The notes beneath the pieces are model-generated. The model worked only from the letters and a program-made list of their open reading frames with translations, did not search any database and was not told where the DNA came from. Of a stretch of 64,000 bases of DNA, positions 17,499-27,322 are shown piece by piece (position 1 is the first letter of the stretch; every line of letters starts with the position of its first letter). The stretch is from positions 264,400-328,399 of the forward strand of contig JANQPX010000018.1 of assembly GCA_028285265.1 (NCBI GenBank), written 5' to 3'. The stretch comes from Geminicoccaceae bacterium (lineage in GTDB: Bacteria > Pseudomonadota > Alphaproteobacteria > Geminicoccales > Geminicoccaceae). A program made the position numbers and the translations under genes.

Positions 17499-18254
17499 TT
17501 AGACCCTCGGTAGATCGTAACCAAACGATCTGGCCGCGTTTGCGATGATCGGTGCTACTGCAGCAACATCGTCACTCGACAAGTTCTCGTGCCATCGGCC
17601 AACGCGTACTGAATGATCGGGCCTGGAGTAGGCTCTCGATGTTTGCGCCTCGACGAAGTCATGATTGTTTGTATTCTGCACGCGCCTTGCCCAAGCTTTG
17701 AGACGGCTGGCTTGAGTATCGGGGTTGATGCCGAGTGCATGGCAAACTGTTGAAGCAAACTCGCGCGGATTGTGTATCAAGTCCTCAAATCGCATGACGA
17801 TGGCCAGTTGCTGAACCCTTCCAAATCCGACGGAGTTCAGGAATGTCCAGTGATAGGCGCATTGCTCGATGATTGGCCGGTCAAGCCATGATCGCCAATC
17901 TGGCGGCCTCGGATGATGTCCCCAATTGTTTGCGATGCCCACACGAAGTGAACTAATAGCATCGAGCGGATGGCGTACGATCCAAAAGTACTTCATGTTC
18001 GGGGCTTTGCTTTGCAGAACGTTCAAAGGAAACGAAAGTCCCGGATCCGCAGGATATGGAGCGCTCTCTTTTGGCACTTTGAAAGCAACAGGCCGCACGA
18101 AATCAGTGGTTGCTACAGCATCGAATGGTGGCTCGCTCATATAGGTGTAGTCGCCCACATACTCGAATAACTCTCCGAAGATTGACGTACCACTCCGACC
18201 GCACCCCAGAATCATCACGGGTGGATGGCTGCCATCGGGATCGAAAGCTACCAT
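17499..18254 (-). CDS. PAPS-dependent sulfotransferase family protein
   Basis: This 251-residue soluble protein has both PAPS-binding marks of sulfotransferases: the 5'-phosphosulfate loop GCGRSGTS (17-24) and the 3'-phosphate-binding segment with R94 and a following Ser in VRHPLDAISS. The length is normal for bacterial carbohydrate/lipid sulfotransferases of the Sulfotransfer_1/3 type. It would move sulfate from PAPS to a hydroxyl on a glycan, lipid or small metabolite. GGAGG lies about 11 bases upstream of the ATG. It is a single gene, converging with the lactonase and separated by 467 bases from the MscS-type channel, with no glycosyltransferase nearby, so its acceptor cannot be guessed. 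Confidence 0.85.
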   Translation of the reverse strand: MVAFDPDGSHPPVMILGCGRSGTSIFGELFEYVGDYTYMSEPPFDAVATTDFVRPVAFKVPKESAPYPADPGLSFPLNVLQSKAPNMKYFWIVRHPLDAISSLRVGIANNWGHHPRPPDWRSWLDRPIIEQCAYHWTFLNSVGFGRVQQLAIVMRFEDLIHNPREFASTVCHALGINPDTQASRLKAWARRVQNTNNHDFVEAQTSRAYSRPDHSVRVGRWHENLSSDDVAAVAPIIANAARSFGYDLPRV

Positions 18255-18721
18255 CGAATTGAAAATCCTCCGATCGTTACGCCTGCTCTCGCGATCACAA
18301 ACGACGATATTGCTCTATAACTGAAATCGTCAAAACGACGTGACATCGTGAATAATTGTATCAGCGCATTCTTTTTCAAACCATGTTCCTCAGGTGATCT
18401 CGGCAAAAAGGCTTAGGGTTTTCTCTCGGACAAACCTTCTTGAACAATGGCGTCACATCCAATACCGGCGGTATATCCCTAACATCAAATCCCCACAACG
18501 CGACGAGGCCCGAAGGCTCAGCACCGCTGGCGCATCCGAAAGAGAGGCTGATGGCATCGTCGACGTCGCGATCACCAAACTCGTGCCTTGGATCGACGTC
18601 GTATCGATCCTGACAAGATGTTGAATGCGATCGGATCGGTCCTGAAGGCAGGCTGTTTGCCAAGCTGTACGCCTTGATCCTCAATCCAAGCATTCAGTCG
18701 AGGCTGCTTGAAGACACCGGA
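18255..18721. other. 467-base intergenic region without a convincing gene
   Basis: No gene is supported here. The first part (18255-18380) is AT-richer than its surroundings and should hold the sulfotransferase promoter. Short open frames at 18394-18624 (+) and 18376-18693 (-) lie on opposite strands over the same bases, lack ribosome sites and match no family I recognise. Amino-acid-like composition in different frames of 18480-18720 could reflect a decayed gene, but there is no diagnostic motif. Confidence 0.5.
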
Positions 18722-21205
18722 TCACGGCGGTGTTTTTTCAGCTTGGGGGAACCCATCAGGGCTGGACAGTTGCTTCGGCGATAAGCTGGGGTGACGAATG
18801 TGAATGTCTTGCTGCGGGAACGGGATCACGATTCCTGCTTCATCGAGAGCCGTGAGGATCGCAAACCGCAAGTCGCTGCCAACTCCTAATAGTGTGTCGA
18901 TTTCACGAAGGAAGAAGCGCAGTTCGAAATCGAGCGAACTTGGACCAAAACCCTGCAGCAACACCACGGGTTCCGGCCGTGGCAGCACCAGAGGATGAGC
19001 GGCAGCGCAATCGAGCAGCAGTTGGCGAACCTGATTTGGATCGCTGCCATAGGCTACCCCTACAGCCAGGATGACGCGGCCCAGTGTATTCTTGTGTGTC
19101 CAATTCTGCACCTCGTTGGAGAGCAGATTGCTATTGGGCACCAGGACCGAAGCGTTATCGAACGTCTGAATTTCCGTCGACGTGACATTCACATGTTTGA
19201 CGTAACCCTGATGCGCGCCGTTCCCAACAACAATCCAGTCGCCAGACTTGATAGGGCGTTGGATCAAAAGAATTAGGCCGGCAATGAAGTTGCTGACCAC
19301 ATGCTGTAGCCCAAAACCAATACCGACCGAAAGCGCCCCCAGAATCAGCGCAAGCTGGCTCAGATCCAGACCAAGCAGTGAGAAGGCTACCAGGGCAGCG
19401 ATCACAAGGCCGGCATAGCCGAAGCCCGTGGCAAGCGCATCGCGCGCACCCACATCGAGCCGGGTCTGTGGCAACACTCGGTTCGTGAGGAATCCCTGGA
19501 GCAGACGAACAAGAGCCAGCAGCACTAGAAATACCGCGGCGGCCGATGCGACGTCGATAAGTGACAGCGTATAGCTACCGATGTTGACACCACGCACCAG
19601 AACAGCGGCAAGACGCCAAAACTCTGCTTCAGGGACGCCCCAGCGCAACGCAAGAAAAACAGTTAGAGCGACCACCAACGCAGCATCCAGGAGTAGCAAC
19701 AGCCAGAAGATCAGCCGCGCAGCGCCACCTTCATCAAATGCCAGATGGTGACGGAGCTTGCGGCCGACTTTGCGCTTCGTTGCGGATAGGTAGCGCAGAC
19801 CTTCTGCAGCCAGGGCGCGCATCAAAAACGCAAGGCTGACGAGAGCAAGCGTGAAGCTTATACGGTCTGCGAGGTACATACCGGCATAGAGATAGCCAAA
19901 GACTCCCAACAAGACGGCAAGAACCAGAGCGCTTCGGGTTAAGAACAATGCGATGCGCAGCCGGTGAGAAGGCGGCGTGTCGTCGCCACCGGCCCGGTCA
20001 TCCGCATGGTTTCGAAAGCGCCAATTCCGCGGGCGAAGAACATTCAGCAAAGCAATGACGACAATCAACAACGCCAGGAGGCCGAGCACGCTATGCAAAT
20101 TCGGATCGGCAGCAAAGAATGCGCTGATCGACTCTTCGAAGAACCGTTCCGTGCTATCCTGCGGTGGGTTCACGATGACAATAACGGCGACCACCGCGAA
20201 TCTGAGTATGAGGAAAAGGCGCACTGCCTGATGAAGTGATGAGGCCGCGTCATCACGGAAGCGACTGATGCGCCAATTCGGACGTCCTGGTGCAAGAACG
20301 GACTTCGAGAGGCCGACAAGAATGACCACGCTCAGTAGCTCGAACAACAAGAGATCAGCTGCGATGTATAGCGTCTCGGGCAACATCTGGATCGATCTCA
20401 TCGCCCCCCAAAAGGCGGCTACAGCTGAAGCCGGGAGCACGACGTTTACGATGAACAGAGAGACGAATGCCAACAACCGGCGGCCGAGTGTTGGGGGCTC
20501 CGTCACGGAGTGATCGTCGGATTTGATAAGGGGCCGCCAACGCAGCGCTACCATGATCGCACCCACCGCGCAGAAGAGGCCTAAACTCAAGAGCAGGCGA
20601 TGATCCGCCATGTGGGAGACACTGATGCTTGACCAACTGTCTTGAAGCCCTGCCTTCAGTTCCGTCAGCCGTTTCCCAAGATGTTCTAGGCCCATCGTCA
20701 GATTAGACGACGTCAAGGGAAAGCCCGTACGCTCGGTCAGGATCCTTGCCAGGGCGCGAAGCTCAGCGTCGGCCATCCGCGCGAACAGAATGTCGATGCG
20801 CGCTAAGGTCAATTCGCTCCGTTTACGCCACGCTTCGAAACGTTGAAAGTCGAGGCTGATCGTCGCTCGCGCTTCGGCAACTCCTTGGCTCTCGGTGAAG
20901 CCATCACTGTCCGGTTTCGGCCCGAGTGCATCAAGCAAACGCTTCTGCTCGTCGGCCCCTCTGGCCGCGCTGTCGCGTGCAGCAAGCACCGAGTTCTGCA
21001 CAACAATCAGATTATTCCTGAGGGGCGTGATCTGGCTGCGGAGAATGCCACTCCTGGCGAGATCTTGCGCAACGCTATCGAGCGTTTGGGTCCAACGCTG
21101 TTCGCGAAGGTCGAAACCATCGCTTTCCGACTGCGAGCTGTCCGCAATAGAGCTGCCCAACGTCAGTACCAATAGACTCAGCGCTGCGAAAGACACCCGA
21201 AGCAT
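18722..21205 (-). CDS. Large mechanosensitive channel of the MscS superfamily (MscK/DUF3772-like)
   Basis: This 827-residue membrane protein has a signal peptide (1-21), a periplasmic helical region (about 30-190), roughly ten transmembrane helices, and a C-terminal MscS core. The pore-lining helix and start of the cytoplasmic beta domain are visible around GALSVGIGFGLQHVVSNF and RPIKSGDWIVVG, followed by TFDNASVLVPNSNLLS. Such channels open under membrane tension and release solutes during osmotic downshift. The extended N-terminus distinguishes it from the small MscS. It is monocistronic, with the TRAP genes 143 bases upstream on the same strand. Confidence 0.92.
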   Translation of the reverse strand: MLRVSFAALSLLVLTLGSSIADSSQSESDGFDLREQRWTQTLDSVAQDLARSGILRSQITPLRNNLIVVQNSVLAARDSAARGADEQKRLLDALGPKPDSDGFTESQGVAEARATISLDFQRFEAWRKRSELTLARIDILFARMADAELRALARILTERTGFPLTSSNLTMGLEHLGKRLTELKAGLQDSWSSISVSHMADHRLLLSLGLFCAVGAIMVALRWRPLIKSDDHSVTEPPTLGRRLLAFVSLFIVNVVLPASAVAAFWGAMRSIQMLPETLYIAADLLLFELLSVVILVGLSKSVLAPGRPNWRISRFRDDAASSLHQAVRLFLILRFAVVAVIVIVNPPQDSTERFFEESISAFFAADPNLHSVLGLLALLIVVIALLNVLRPRNWRFRNHADDRAGGDDTPPSHRLRIALFLTRSALVLAVLLGVFGYLYAGMYLADRISFTLALVSLAFLMRALAAEGLRYLSATKRKVGRKLRHHLAFDEGGAARLIFWLLLLLDAALVVALTVFLALRWGVPEAEFWRLAAVLVRGVNIGSYTLSLIDVASAAAVFLVLLALVRLLQGFLTNRVLPQTRLDVGARDALATGFGYAGLVIAALVAFSLLGLDLSQLALILGALSVGIGFGLQHVVSNFIAGLILLIQRPIKSGDWIVVGNGAHQGYVKHVNVTSTEIQTFDNASVLVPNSNLLSNEVQNWTHKNTLGRVILAVGVAYGSDPNQVRQLLLDCAAAHPLVLPRPEPVVLLQGFGPSSLDFELRFFLREIDTLLGVGSDLRFAILTALDEAGIVIPFPQQDIHIRHPSLSPKQLSSPDGFPQAEKTPP

Positions 21206-21348
21206 TGATTCAACCCTTGCACGCCAACCATGGAATCCGGAAATCTACCAACCGATCTCGTTCATAGCCCACATCTCCGAATGCTCGCCAGAAAGACAAG
21301 GGAAAATAGCACCGTGGCGACTATCCGGCGACGAAACCTCGATCGATC

Positions 21349-22644
21349 TCACATCAGCGTATTGGGAAGATAGAGTGCCAGCTGTGGCATAGCCGTTAGC
21401 AAGGCAACGCCCGCTAGCAGGAGGAGCCAATAGGGAATCGTGGCCAGAGCGGCGGCGCCGAGCGTTACCTCTTCTCGTGTGACTGATACGAGAACAGAGA
21501 GATTGAGACCGACCGGTGGGGTGACTTGGCCGATCTCGATCATGATCGTGATGATAACGCCGAGCCAGATGGCGTCGTAACCAAGGCCGGTCATGAGCGG
21601 GAAAACGATCGGCAGGGTCATGATCATCAACGAAAGACCATCAAAGAAACAACCGAGCAGGAGATAAACCAGAACAACGATGGCGAGCACCGTTGCCGGT
21701 CCGAGATCGATAGCTTCCACCGATTCCAAAATGGCTTGCGGCACCCCGAGCAGACTCACGGCTTGAGCCAGAATTGTCGCTCCCATGACGACGAAGGCGA
21801 TGGACGCGTAAAGCAGGATCGCATTGTAGAGACTGGCTGCCAGCGTTTCGATGTCGAGCGAACCCCAGAAACGGCCGACGACAATGGTTGCCAACACGCC
21901 GAGACCAGCCGCTTCAGTTGGCGTGGCGATGCCGTAGGTAATGCTGCCCATGATCGCGATGATGAGCACGAGGAAAGGCCAGAGGCCTAGGAGATCGAGT
22001 AGAATCTTTCGAAGCCAAAGCTTCTGATCATCCCTAGGCGCCAGTGTCGGCACCATCAGGCAGCGAACCAAGATGTAGCCCATGAACAGGACTGCGATCA
22101 GAATGCCTGGAATGATACCAGCCATGAAAAGACGCCCAATCGACGTCTCCGTGAGGGCACCATAGATTAGCAAGGACAAACTCGGCGGGATCAACAGGCC
22201 AAGCGTGCCGCCTCCGGCAAGCGAACCAACCACCATCCTGCGGTCATAGCCGCGTTTCGCCATTTCCGGATAGGCGACCGAACCCACGGCTGCGGCCGTC
22301 GATAGGCTTGAGCCACTCACGGCACCGAACAGCGTGCAGACCGCAATGTTGGTGTGTAGTAAACCGCCCGGCACACGCCGGAAGAGCGGCGTAAGTGCCG
22401 TATAGATTCGTTCGCTGACACCACTCCTCAGCATGATCTCACCCAGCATGATGAAGAGTGGAATGGCACTGAGAGTGAAGGAATTGAAGACGTTCCAAAC
22501 CGCATCGACCGCAACGAACGTCACACCGCCAGCCGCGAACTGAAGGAGCAGAAATCCCGTAAGTCCGAGCGCTGCGCCCAATGCCAGACCCGATCCTGCA
22601 AAGGCGATCAATCCACCAAGCAGCAAAGACCAAAATGTTGTCAT
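21349..22644 (-). CDS. TRAP transporter large permease (DctM/SiaM family)
   Basis: This 431-residue inner-membrane protein has about twelve hydrophobic helices and DctM marks such as GAVSGSSLSTAAAVGSVAYPEM, LLIPPSLSLLIYG and TPPVGLNLSVLVSV. It is the ion-coupled translocation subunit that imports carboxylate-bearing solutes delivered by a DctP-type protein, using a sodium or proton gradient. It starts 7 bases after the small subunit stop. It is the last gene of a minus-strand run that may extend up to nanE (28895). In that setting the cargo may be a sialic acid or sugar acid, but generic C4-dicarboxylate or keto-acid import is equally possible from sequence. Confidence 0.94.
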   Translation of the reverse strand: MTTFWSLLLGGLIAFAGSGLALGAALGLTGFLLLQFAAGGVTFVAVDAVWNVFNSFTLSAIPLFIMLGEIMLRSGVSERIYTALTPLFRRVPGGLLHTNIAVCTLFGAVSGSSLSTAAAVGSVAYPEMAKRGYDRRMVVGSLAGGGTLGLLIPPSLSLLIYGALTETSIGRLFMAGIIPGILIAVLFMGYILVRCLMVPTLAPRDDQKLWLRKILLDLLGLWPFLVLIIAIMGSITYGIATPTEAAGLGVLATIVVGRFWGSLDIETLAASLYNAILLYASIAFVVMGATILAQAVSLLGVPQAILESVEAIDLGPATVLAIVVLVYLLLGCFFDGLSLMIMTLPIVFPLMTGLGYDAIWLGVIITIMIEIGQVTPPVGLNLSVLVSVTREEVTLGAAALATIPYWLLLLAGVALLTAMPQLALYLPNTLM

Positions 22645-22651
22645 GCCTTGC

Positions 22652-23173
22652 TCAGCTTCGCTGAGGCCCGACCAGGCCCCGAAGGATAAAGGCCATCGAC
22701 GTCAAGATCATTGAGAAGGGAATGAGCGCCATCCACGGATACATTAGGAGACGCGCAACCTCTGTTTTGAGGTTGCGATCGAACGCGAATTCCAGCCAAG
22801 GCAAACAAAGCGCGACGTACCAAATACAGAAGATGAAGCCGAAGAATCCTGCGGCGAAGCCGACCCATTGCCTCGTCTTGTGAGGCAGATTCGCGATGAG
22901 GATGGAAACGCGCACATGCTCAGCTCTTAGCGTCACCAACGGCAACGCCAAAAAGAAGGCCGATGTCATCAACAAGCCCACAAGTTCCTCGGTCACGTGC
23001 AGCGGGGCTCGCGCGACATGGCGCATGGTCACACTCATGGCGATTAACAAGACGATCGCGCTGCCGGCGATCGCCGCGAGAACGGCGAGCCCTCGAAAGA
23101 CTGGCAACAGCCATTCCTGCACCCGGTGCGCTATGGCCGAAACGCTTCCTTCCGCGAGCTCGTCGTCCTTCAA
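22652..23173 (-). CDS. TRAP transporter small permease (DctQ family)
   Basis: This is a 173-residue inner-membrane protein with four hydrophobic helices (around IAGSAIVLLIAMSVTM, ELVGLLMTSAFFLALPLV, FAAGFFGFIFCIWYVALCL and MALIPFSMILTSMAFI). That is the DctQ layout; it pairs with the large subunit for TRAP import. The start is a TTG at 23173, three bases after the stop of the binding-protein gene; no ATG is available before the first helix. The small-permease arrangement P-Q-M (24186 to 21349) is complete and tightly spaced. Confidence 0.9.
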   Translation of the reverse strand: MKDDELAEGSVSAIAHRVQEWLLPVFRGLAVLAAIAGSAIVLLIAMSVTMRHVARAPLHVTEELVGLLMTSAFFLALPLVTLRAEHVRVSILIANLPHKTRQWVGFAAGFFGFIFCIWYVALCLPWLEFAFDRNLKTEVARLLMYPWMALIPFSMILTSMAFILRGLVGPQRS

Positions 23174-23175
23174 GA

Positions 23176-24186
23176 TCAGCGGCCAAGCACGCCTAGGATG
23201 CGCTCTCGATAGTCAGGCGCCTGTCCGCCAGCCTCTTCGGCCAATTCCTTCCAAGTTGCCGAGGCTGCCTCAAGAAAAGCAGCTCGATCATCCTCAGAGA
23301 AAGGCTCTAAAAACTCCACCCCTTGCTCAGCAAGCTTAGCGCGCGCTGCCTGCTCGTTCTCCTCGGCCTTTGAATACTCGTTCGTGCGTGCCCAAACATT
23401 GTCGGCCGCCGTGGTCACAGCTTCCCGTTCGGCATCGCTCAAGCCATCCCAAGCCTCCTGATCGGCGCCAAGGACATAGGGCACACTCGCGATCGGATAG
23501 AGGTATGACGCGTATTTTGCGACTTCCTGCAATGAGATCGTATGGGCGAACAAGGCTGGATAGACAGCGCAATCGACGACACCGGTCTGCAGTGCCACAT
23601 AGAGTTCGGTCTGACCGACGATCTGCGCTGCGACATCCAGCTTCGAGAAGGTTTCGACCTGATCCTTGCTCCAAACTCGGAGCTTCCGCGTGCGCAGGTC
23701 TTCGAGCGTGCGCACCGGTTCATCACGGCAGAAGATCGAAGCCTTGAGCAACGGAAGCGCCATGAATCCGGTTGGTGCGATACCCCACTCGGCGAGCTCT
23801 TGTTTGTAGATCTCCTGGATTTCGGGGAGGACCTTCAGCAATTCATCCGAGCTGCCGACTGATCCCTGCACCAGCACAGCACTCAATGCGGGTGCATCGC
23901 GTCCGAGATAGTTTGCCCAGACAAGGCCCATCTCGACGGCCCCTCCGGGCAGCCAGCGAACGACGTCATTGTCCTTGAGGTTCAGCGAGCCGCCGTGGAA
24001 GACCTTGATCGTTAGACTACCGTCGCTGAGCTCTGCAACCTCGTCGGCGAACATATCGAGCTGCTTGGCTTCGTTCCGGGTCTCCGGAAGCCCATTATTG
24101 AACCGCCATTCCGCAGCATCAATGGTCGTCGACAGACCGACCATGCAGACAGTAGCGGCGAGCAAACGAATGGCAGACTTTTCCAT
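23176..24186 (-). CDS. TRAP transporter solute-binding protein (DctP family)
   Basis: This is a 336-residue periplasmic protein with a signal peptide (about 1-24, ending TIDAAEW) and the DctP fold. The family features are [27 protein letters not shown], the carboxylate-binding Arg region in [15 protein letters not shown], and [12 protein letters not shown] in the long hinge helix. A GGGAGG site precedes the ATG at 24186, so it may have its own promoter in the 68-base gap from the ABC permease upstream. It would deliver an organic acid to the DctQ/DctM pair. The binding protein closest to nanEK in this window is the ABC type, so both systems may serve related substrates. Confidence 0.93.
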   Translation of the reverse strand: MEKSAIRLLAATVCMVGLSTTIDAAEWRFNNGLPETRNEAKQLDMFADEVAELSDGSLTIKVFHGGSLNLKDNDVVRWLPGGAVEMGLVWANYLGRDAPALSAVLVQGSVGSSDELLKVLPEIQEIYKQELAEWGIAPTGFMALPLLKASIFCRDEPVRTLEDLRTRKLRVWSKDQVETFSKLDVAAQIVGQTELYVALQTGVVDCAVYPALFAHTISLQEVAKYASYLYPIASVPYVLGADQEAWDGLSDAEREAVTTAADNVWARTNEYSKAEENEQAARAKLAEQGVEFLEPFSEDDRAAFLEAASATWKELAEEAGGQAPDYRERILGVLGR

Positions 24187-24254
24187 AGGACCTCCCTTTT
24201 ACTCTTTTGGGAAAGGCTAGCGCTGATGGCTAGAGCTCGCAACCTGCTACGCTG

Positions 24255-25088
24255 CTAGCCCTTCGTGGCTCCGATGGCGAGCGATTTACCTGCTTGCCGA
24301 TACATGAAGAGCCCCAGTAGCAGCGGCGGAAGGGTCGCCAGGATCATCACGGCAGCAGCAACACCCCAGCGTACCCCGCCGCCAGACGCCGCGAAAAAAA
24401 ACGATGCGCCGACACTTACCGGTGTTGCTGATGCGGTCGTCAGCATGAGACCGAACAAAAACTCATTCCAAGAATAGATGAAAGCAAGAATGGCGGTCGC
24501 GGCGATCACGTTGAGCGACATCGGCATCACGACATGAATAAGCAGTCGTGTGGTCGACGCGCCATCGACACGGGCTGCTTCTTCAATCTCAAGCGGCAAG
24601 TCGATGATCGATGAATAAAACAACACCAACGCCAGCGGGATGTTGATGAGGCAAAAGATGAAGGCAAGACCTAGACGCGTGTCGAGCAGACCCACTTGTT
24701 GATACATTAAGTAGATCGGTATTGCGAAGATGATCAGCGGTACGGCACGCAAATTCATAATGACAGGCAGGAGCCAGCTCCGCGCCATGCCAAATCTTGC
24801 CATGGCATAGGCCGCCGGGAAGCTAAGAAGGATCGCCATGGCCGAACCGAGCAACGACGCGATCAGACTATTCAAAAGAAAGTGCAGCAGGTCGAAGCGG
24901 TCAGCCATCTCGAAGATGGCACGGTAGTTGGCAAGCGTCGGCAGCTCGATCCACAAGGAAGCGTTGCTTGCGATCTCGGAATCGGATTTCAGCGACGTGA
25001 TCAATGTCGCGAGGACCGGAAAGTTCATGATGAAGGCAGCAAGAACGAACACCAGCCAGCGCACAAGATTGGCAAGCCTTGCCCTCAT
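24255..25088 (-). CDS. Carbohydrate ABC transporter permease (MalG/UgpE family)
   Basis: This 277-residue inner-membrane protein has six hydrophobic helices. The MalG-type EAA coupling loop is visible in EIEEAARVDGAST followed by LIHVVMPMSLNVIAA. The C-terminal end with QAGKSLAIGATKG is the typical family ending (a VKG-like tail). It overlaps the MalF-type partner by 4 bases (ATGA). It works with the MalF-type permease (25085) and binding protein (26003) to import a sugar. No ATPase of the MalK/UgpC type is encoded nearby. Confidence 0.93.
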   Translation of the reverse strand: MRARLANLVRWLVFVLAAFIMNFPVLATLITSLKSDSEIASNASLWIELPTLANYRAIFEMADRFDLLHFLLNSLIASLLGSAMAILLSFPAAYAMARFGMARSWLLPVIMNLRAVPLIIFAIPIYLMYQQVGLLDTRLGLAFIFCLINIPLALVLFYSSIIDLPLEIEEAARVDGASTTRLLIHVVMPMSLNVIAATAILAFIYSWNEFLFGLMLTTASATPVSVGASFFFAASGGGVRWGVAAAVMILATLPPLLLGLFMYRQAGKSLAIGATKG

Positions 25089-25960
25089 GTCGTTCGTCTA
25101 ACCAGAGCCAATCGGTCGATAGCAAGCAGCACCGCTAATGAGGCCGCCAGCAACAACATGGATGCGGCAACAGCAAGACCGATGTTCCCGACCTTAAAGA
25201 AGGCCTGATAGATGTAGATACTCATCGACGTCGTCGATCCACCAGCGCCTGCGCCCACCAGCGTGTAGATGTTGTCGAACACACGAAAACTGTCGATGAA
25301 GCGGATGAAGAAGGTTACGCCCAAGGCTGGTGCTAACATCGGCAGATCGATCAGCCGGAGACGCGCGAACCCGGTTGCGCCATCAATAGCTGCCGCCTCA
25401 CGCACCTCCGGCGGAATCGCGGCATAGGCCGTATGCAGAATCAGGAGGGCAAATGGCGTCCATTGTAGAACCTCGATAATGACCAGCGTGGTGAAGGCGT
25501 TGTCGTTGGAAAGAAATGCAGGAAAATCGCCAAACCACGCGAGCAGATAATAGGGCACCGGTCCAACGAATTCGTGCAGAATCAACCGATACATCAAGCC
25601 GACCAAAGCCGGTGCCACCATCATCGGCAGCATTAGGAATGCCATCAGCCATGGTCGTCTCTCGAGCAATGGCGCCAGAAAGATAGCGAGCATCAACCCT
25701 GCGAGCACCTCAACGAGCGCCGCTAGTAGACCAAACCGCAACGAAAACCATCCAGCCTGCCAGAACTCTGGATCAGCAATCGCTTTGCTGTAGTTGGCAA
25801 AGCCGATCAGCGTCGGCGATCGAATGCTGTCAAAGCTGACGTCCGAAAGGCTGTAGTAAAGGTCGACCAGTAGCGGAAGACCGAGCAATGCAAGAAGAAA
25901 CGCGGTCAAAGGTGCGAGAAGAAAAATACCTTCCCGCGCCTTCCTCAATCGCTCAACCAT
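25085..25960 (-). CDS. Carbohydrate ABC transporter permease (MalF/UgpA family)
   Basis: This 291-residue inner-membrane protein has six hydrophobic helices and the MalF-family coupling loop VREAAAIDGATGFARLRLIDLPMLAP, in which the EAA-G spacing is intact. It begins 42 bases after the binding protein and overlaps the MalG-type gene at its end. It is part of the nanE-nanK-binding protein-MalF-MalG run, so the imported sugar is probably an N-acetyl amino sugar or sialic acid relative. Confidence 0.93.
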   Translation of the reverse strand: MVERLRKAREGIFLLAPLTAFLLALLGLPLLVDLYYSLSDVSFDSIRSPTLIGFANYSKAIADPEFWQAGWFSLRFGLLAALVEVLAGLMLAIFLAPLLERRPWLMAFLMLPMMVAPALVGLMYRLILHEFVGPVPYYLLAWFGDFPAFLSNDNAFTTLVIIEVLQWTPFALLILHTAYAAIPPEVREAAAIDGATGFARLRLIDLPMLAPALGVTFFIRFIDSFRVFDNIYTLVGAGAGGSTTSMSIYIYQAFFKVGNIGLAVAASMLLLAASLAVLLAIDRLALVRRTT

Positions 25961-26002
25961 GCGCCACCGCGCTTAAGCAGGGCGGTGGCACGGTTGTCGA
26001 CA

Positions 26003-27322
26003 TCATTCCTGCAAAAGCTCGGCCATGCCGGACGAGGTTGCCGCAAGCGCATCGTCGATCGACTTCGCGCCACTCCAATATGCTGTAAACTCCTTCGCCT
26101 GCAGCTCATAGACTTGGAGAGCCTTGGCCGAAGTCCCACCATTCATGACAAAGCCGTACTGACCGGCAAACTCGCCAAGCGTAATCAAGTCCGGTCGGTC
26201 TTCAGCAAGTACCGACGTGATGGCTTCCGAAACTGCAGGTGAACCCCCGGATCTCGCATAAAGCTCCATGGCATCGGCCGTGGCGAGCCAGTTGATGAAC
26301 TTTAAAGCGCCTTCCTTGTTCTTAGCCTCCTTGTTGAGGCCAAGGCCAAGACCGTGAATGTGGGTATAGCGGCCATCAGGGCCGGTGGGCGGCGCGACCG
26401 TGCCGATCTTGCCAGCAACAGCCGCCGTCTTCTCCGGGTTGTCGAGATCACCAAGGGCTGCATTCCATTGCAGCATCGTCGCAGCCTGGCCCGAGCCGAA
26501 CGCAGCATTGGCCTCGGCATACTCGTAAGCGGTCGAATCCTTGGGCGACGTGCCGGCATCGTAGAGTGTCTTATAGAGTTCGAGCGCTGCTCGGAAGGCT
26601 GGGCTGTCGACGGTGATCTCGCCCCCTTGATCCATCCAGTCGCCACCCTGGGCGCGCGCTGCCGAATGCCAAACCATCATATTGAATAGGAGGTTTTTCA
26701 TCTGGAGCACGGCACCATAGCGGGTCGGGCTATCGGGATTGATCGACTTGGTGAAGAACAACGCCGTTGCCGCCCAGTCCTCCCAATTCCATTGATCCGG
26801 ATCTTTGGGAGTCATCGCCTGGCCCATATGTTCCTGGCTGATCTCGCTGTAGCGGGCCTGCCAGTCGCCATCGGCCAACAACTGATCGATAAGGTCCTTC
26901 CGATAATACATGAAGTGCAAGGAAAGATCGGTCGGCACGCCGTATTGCTTACCGTCGAATTGCATGGTGGCGAGGACTTTGTCACTGAAGACGTCACCTG
27001 CATCTTCTGGCAGCGTCACCGGCTCCATAAACGGCGCATAACGCCCAATGGCATAGGTCGCGAGTAGGTTGATGTCGAACTCCTGCGACCCTGCAGCGAG
27101 GTCGGCGGCAAGCTTGTCGAAAAAACCATCACGGTTAAAGAAGATCAGCTTGACCTGATCAGTCTCGGCCGCGTCCGCATTGTAAACCTCGGCCGCCTTT
27201 CTAAGAGCCTCCTCTTCCGGTCCACCAGGCCAGCCGAGCACGATCACTTCAGCCGAAGCCTGCGACAGTCCGACAGCTGTCAGCAACGCTGCGCCTATCC
27301 ATCCTGACGTCCATCGTCTCAT
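26003..27322 (-). CDS. Carbohydrate ABC transporter substrate-binding protein (family 1)
   Basis: This is a 439-residue exported protein. The ATG at 27322 is chosen because GGGAGG lies 9 bases upstream and the next residues form a signal peptide (1-24, ending LSQASAE); the frame is open further upstream but overlaps nanK. It starts within the nanK stop (ATGA overlap), so the two are translationally coupled. Family 1 features include the first-lobe strand VIVLGWPGGPEEE, the long ligand-binding helices and the C-terminal KEGALKFINWLATADA region. It should capture an amino sugar, or an oligosaccharide containing it, for the permeases at 25085 and 24255. Confidence 0.92.
   Translation of the reverse strand: MRRWTSGWIGAALLTAVGLSQASAEVIVLGWPGGPEEEALRKAAEVYNADAAETDQVKLIFFNRDGFFDKLAADLAAGSQEFDINLLATYAIGRYAPFMEPVTLPEDAGDVFSDKVLATMQFDGKQYGVPTDLSLHFMYYRKDLIDQLLADGDWQARYSEISQEHMGQAMTPKDPDQWNWEDWAATALFFTKSINPDSPTRYGAVLQMKNLLFNMMVWHSAARAQGGDWMDQGGEITVDSPAFRAALELYKTLYDAGTSPKDSTAYEYAEANAAFGSGQAATMLQWNAALGDLDNPEKTAAVAGKIGTVAPPTGPDGRYTHIHGLGLGLNKEAKNKEGALKFINWLATADAMELYARSGGSPAVSEAITSVLAEDRPDLITLGEFAGQYGFVMNGGTSAKALQVYELQAKEFTAYWSGAKSIDDALAATSSGMAELLQE

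Noticed and set aside
18376..18693. Overlapping small frames on both strands between the sulfotransferase and the channel gene
   Set aside because: No ribosome site, no motif and mutual overlap. At best a decayed sequence.
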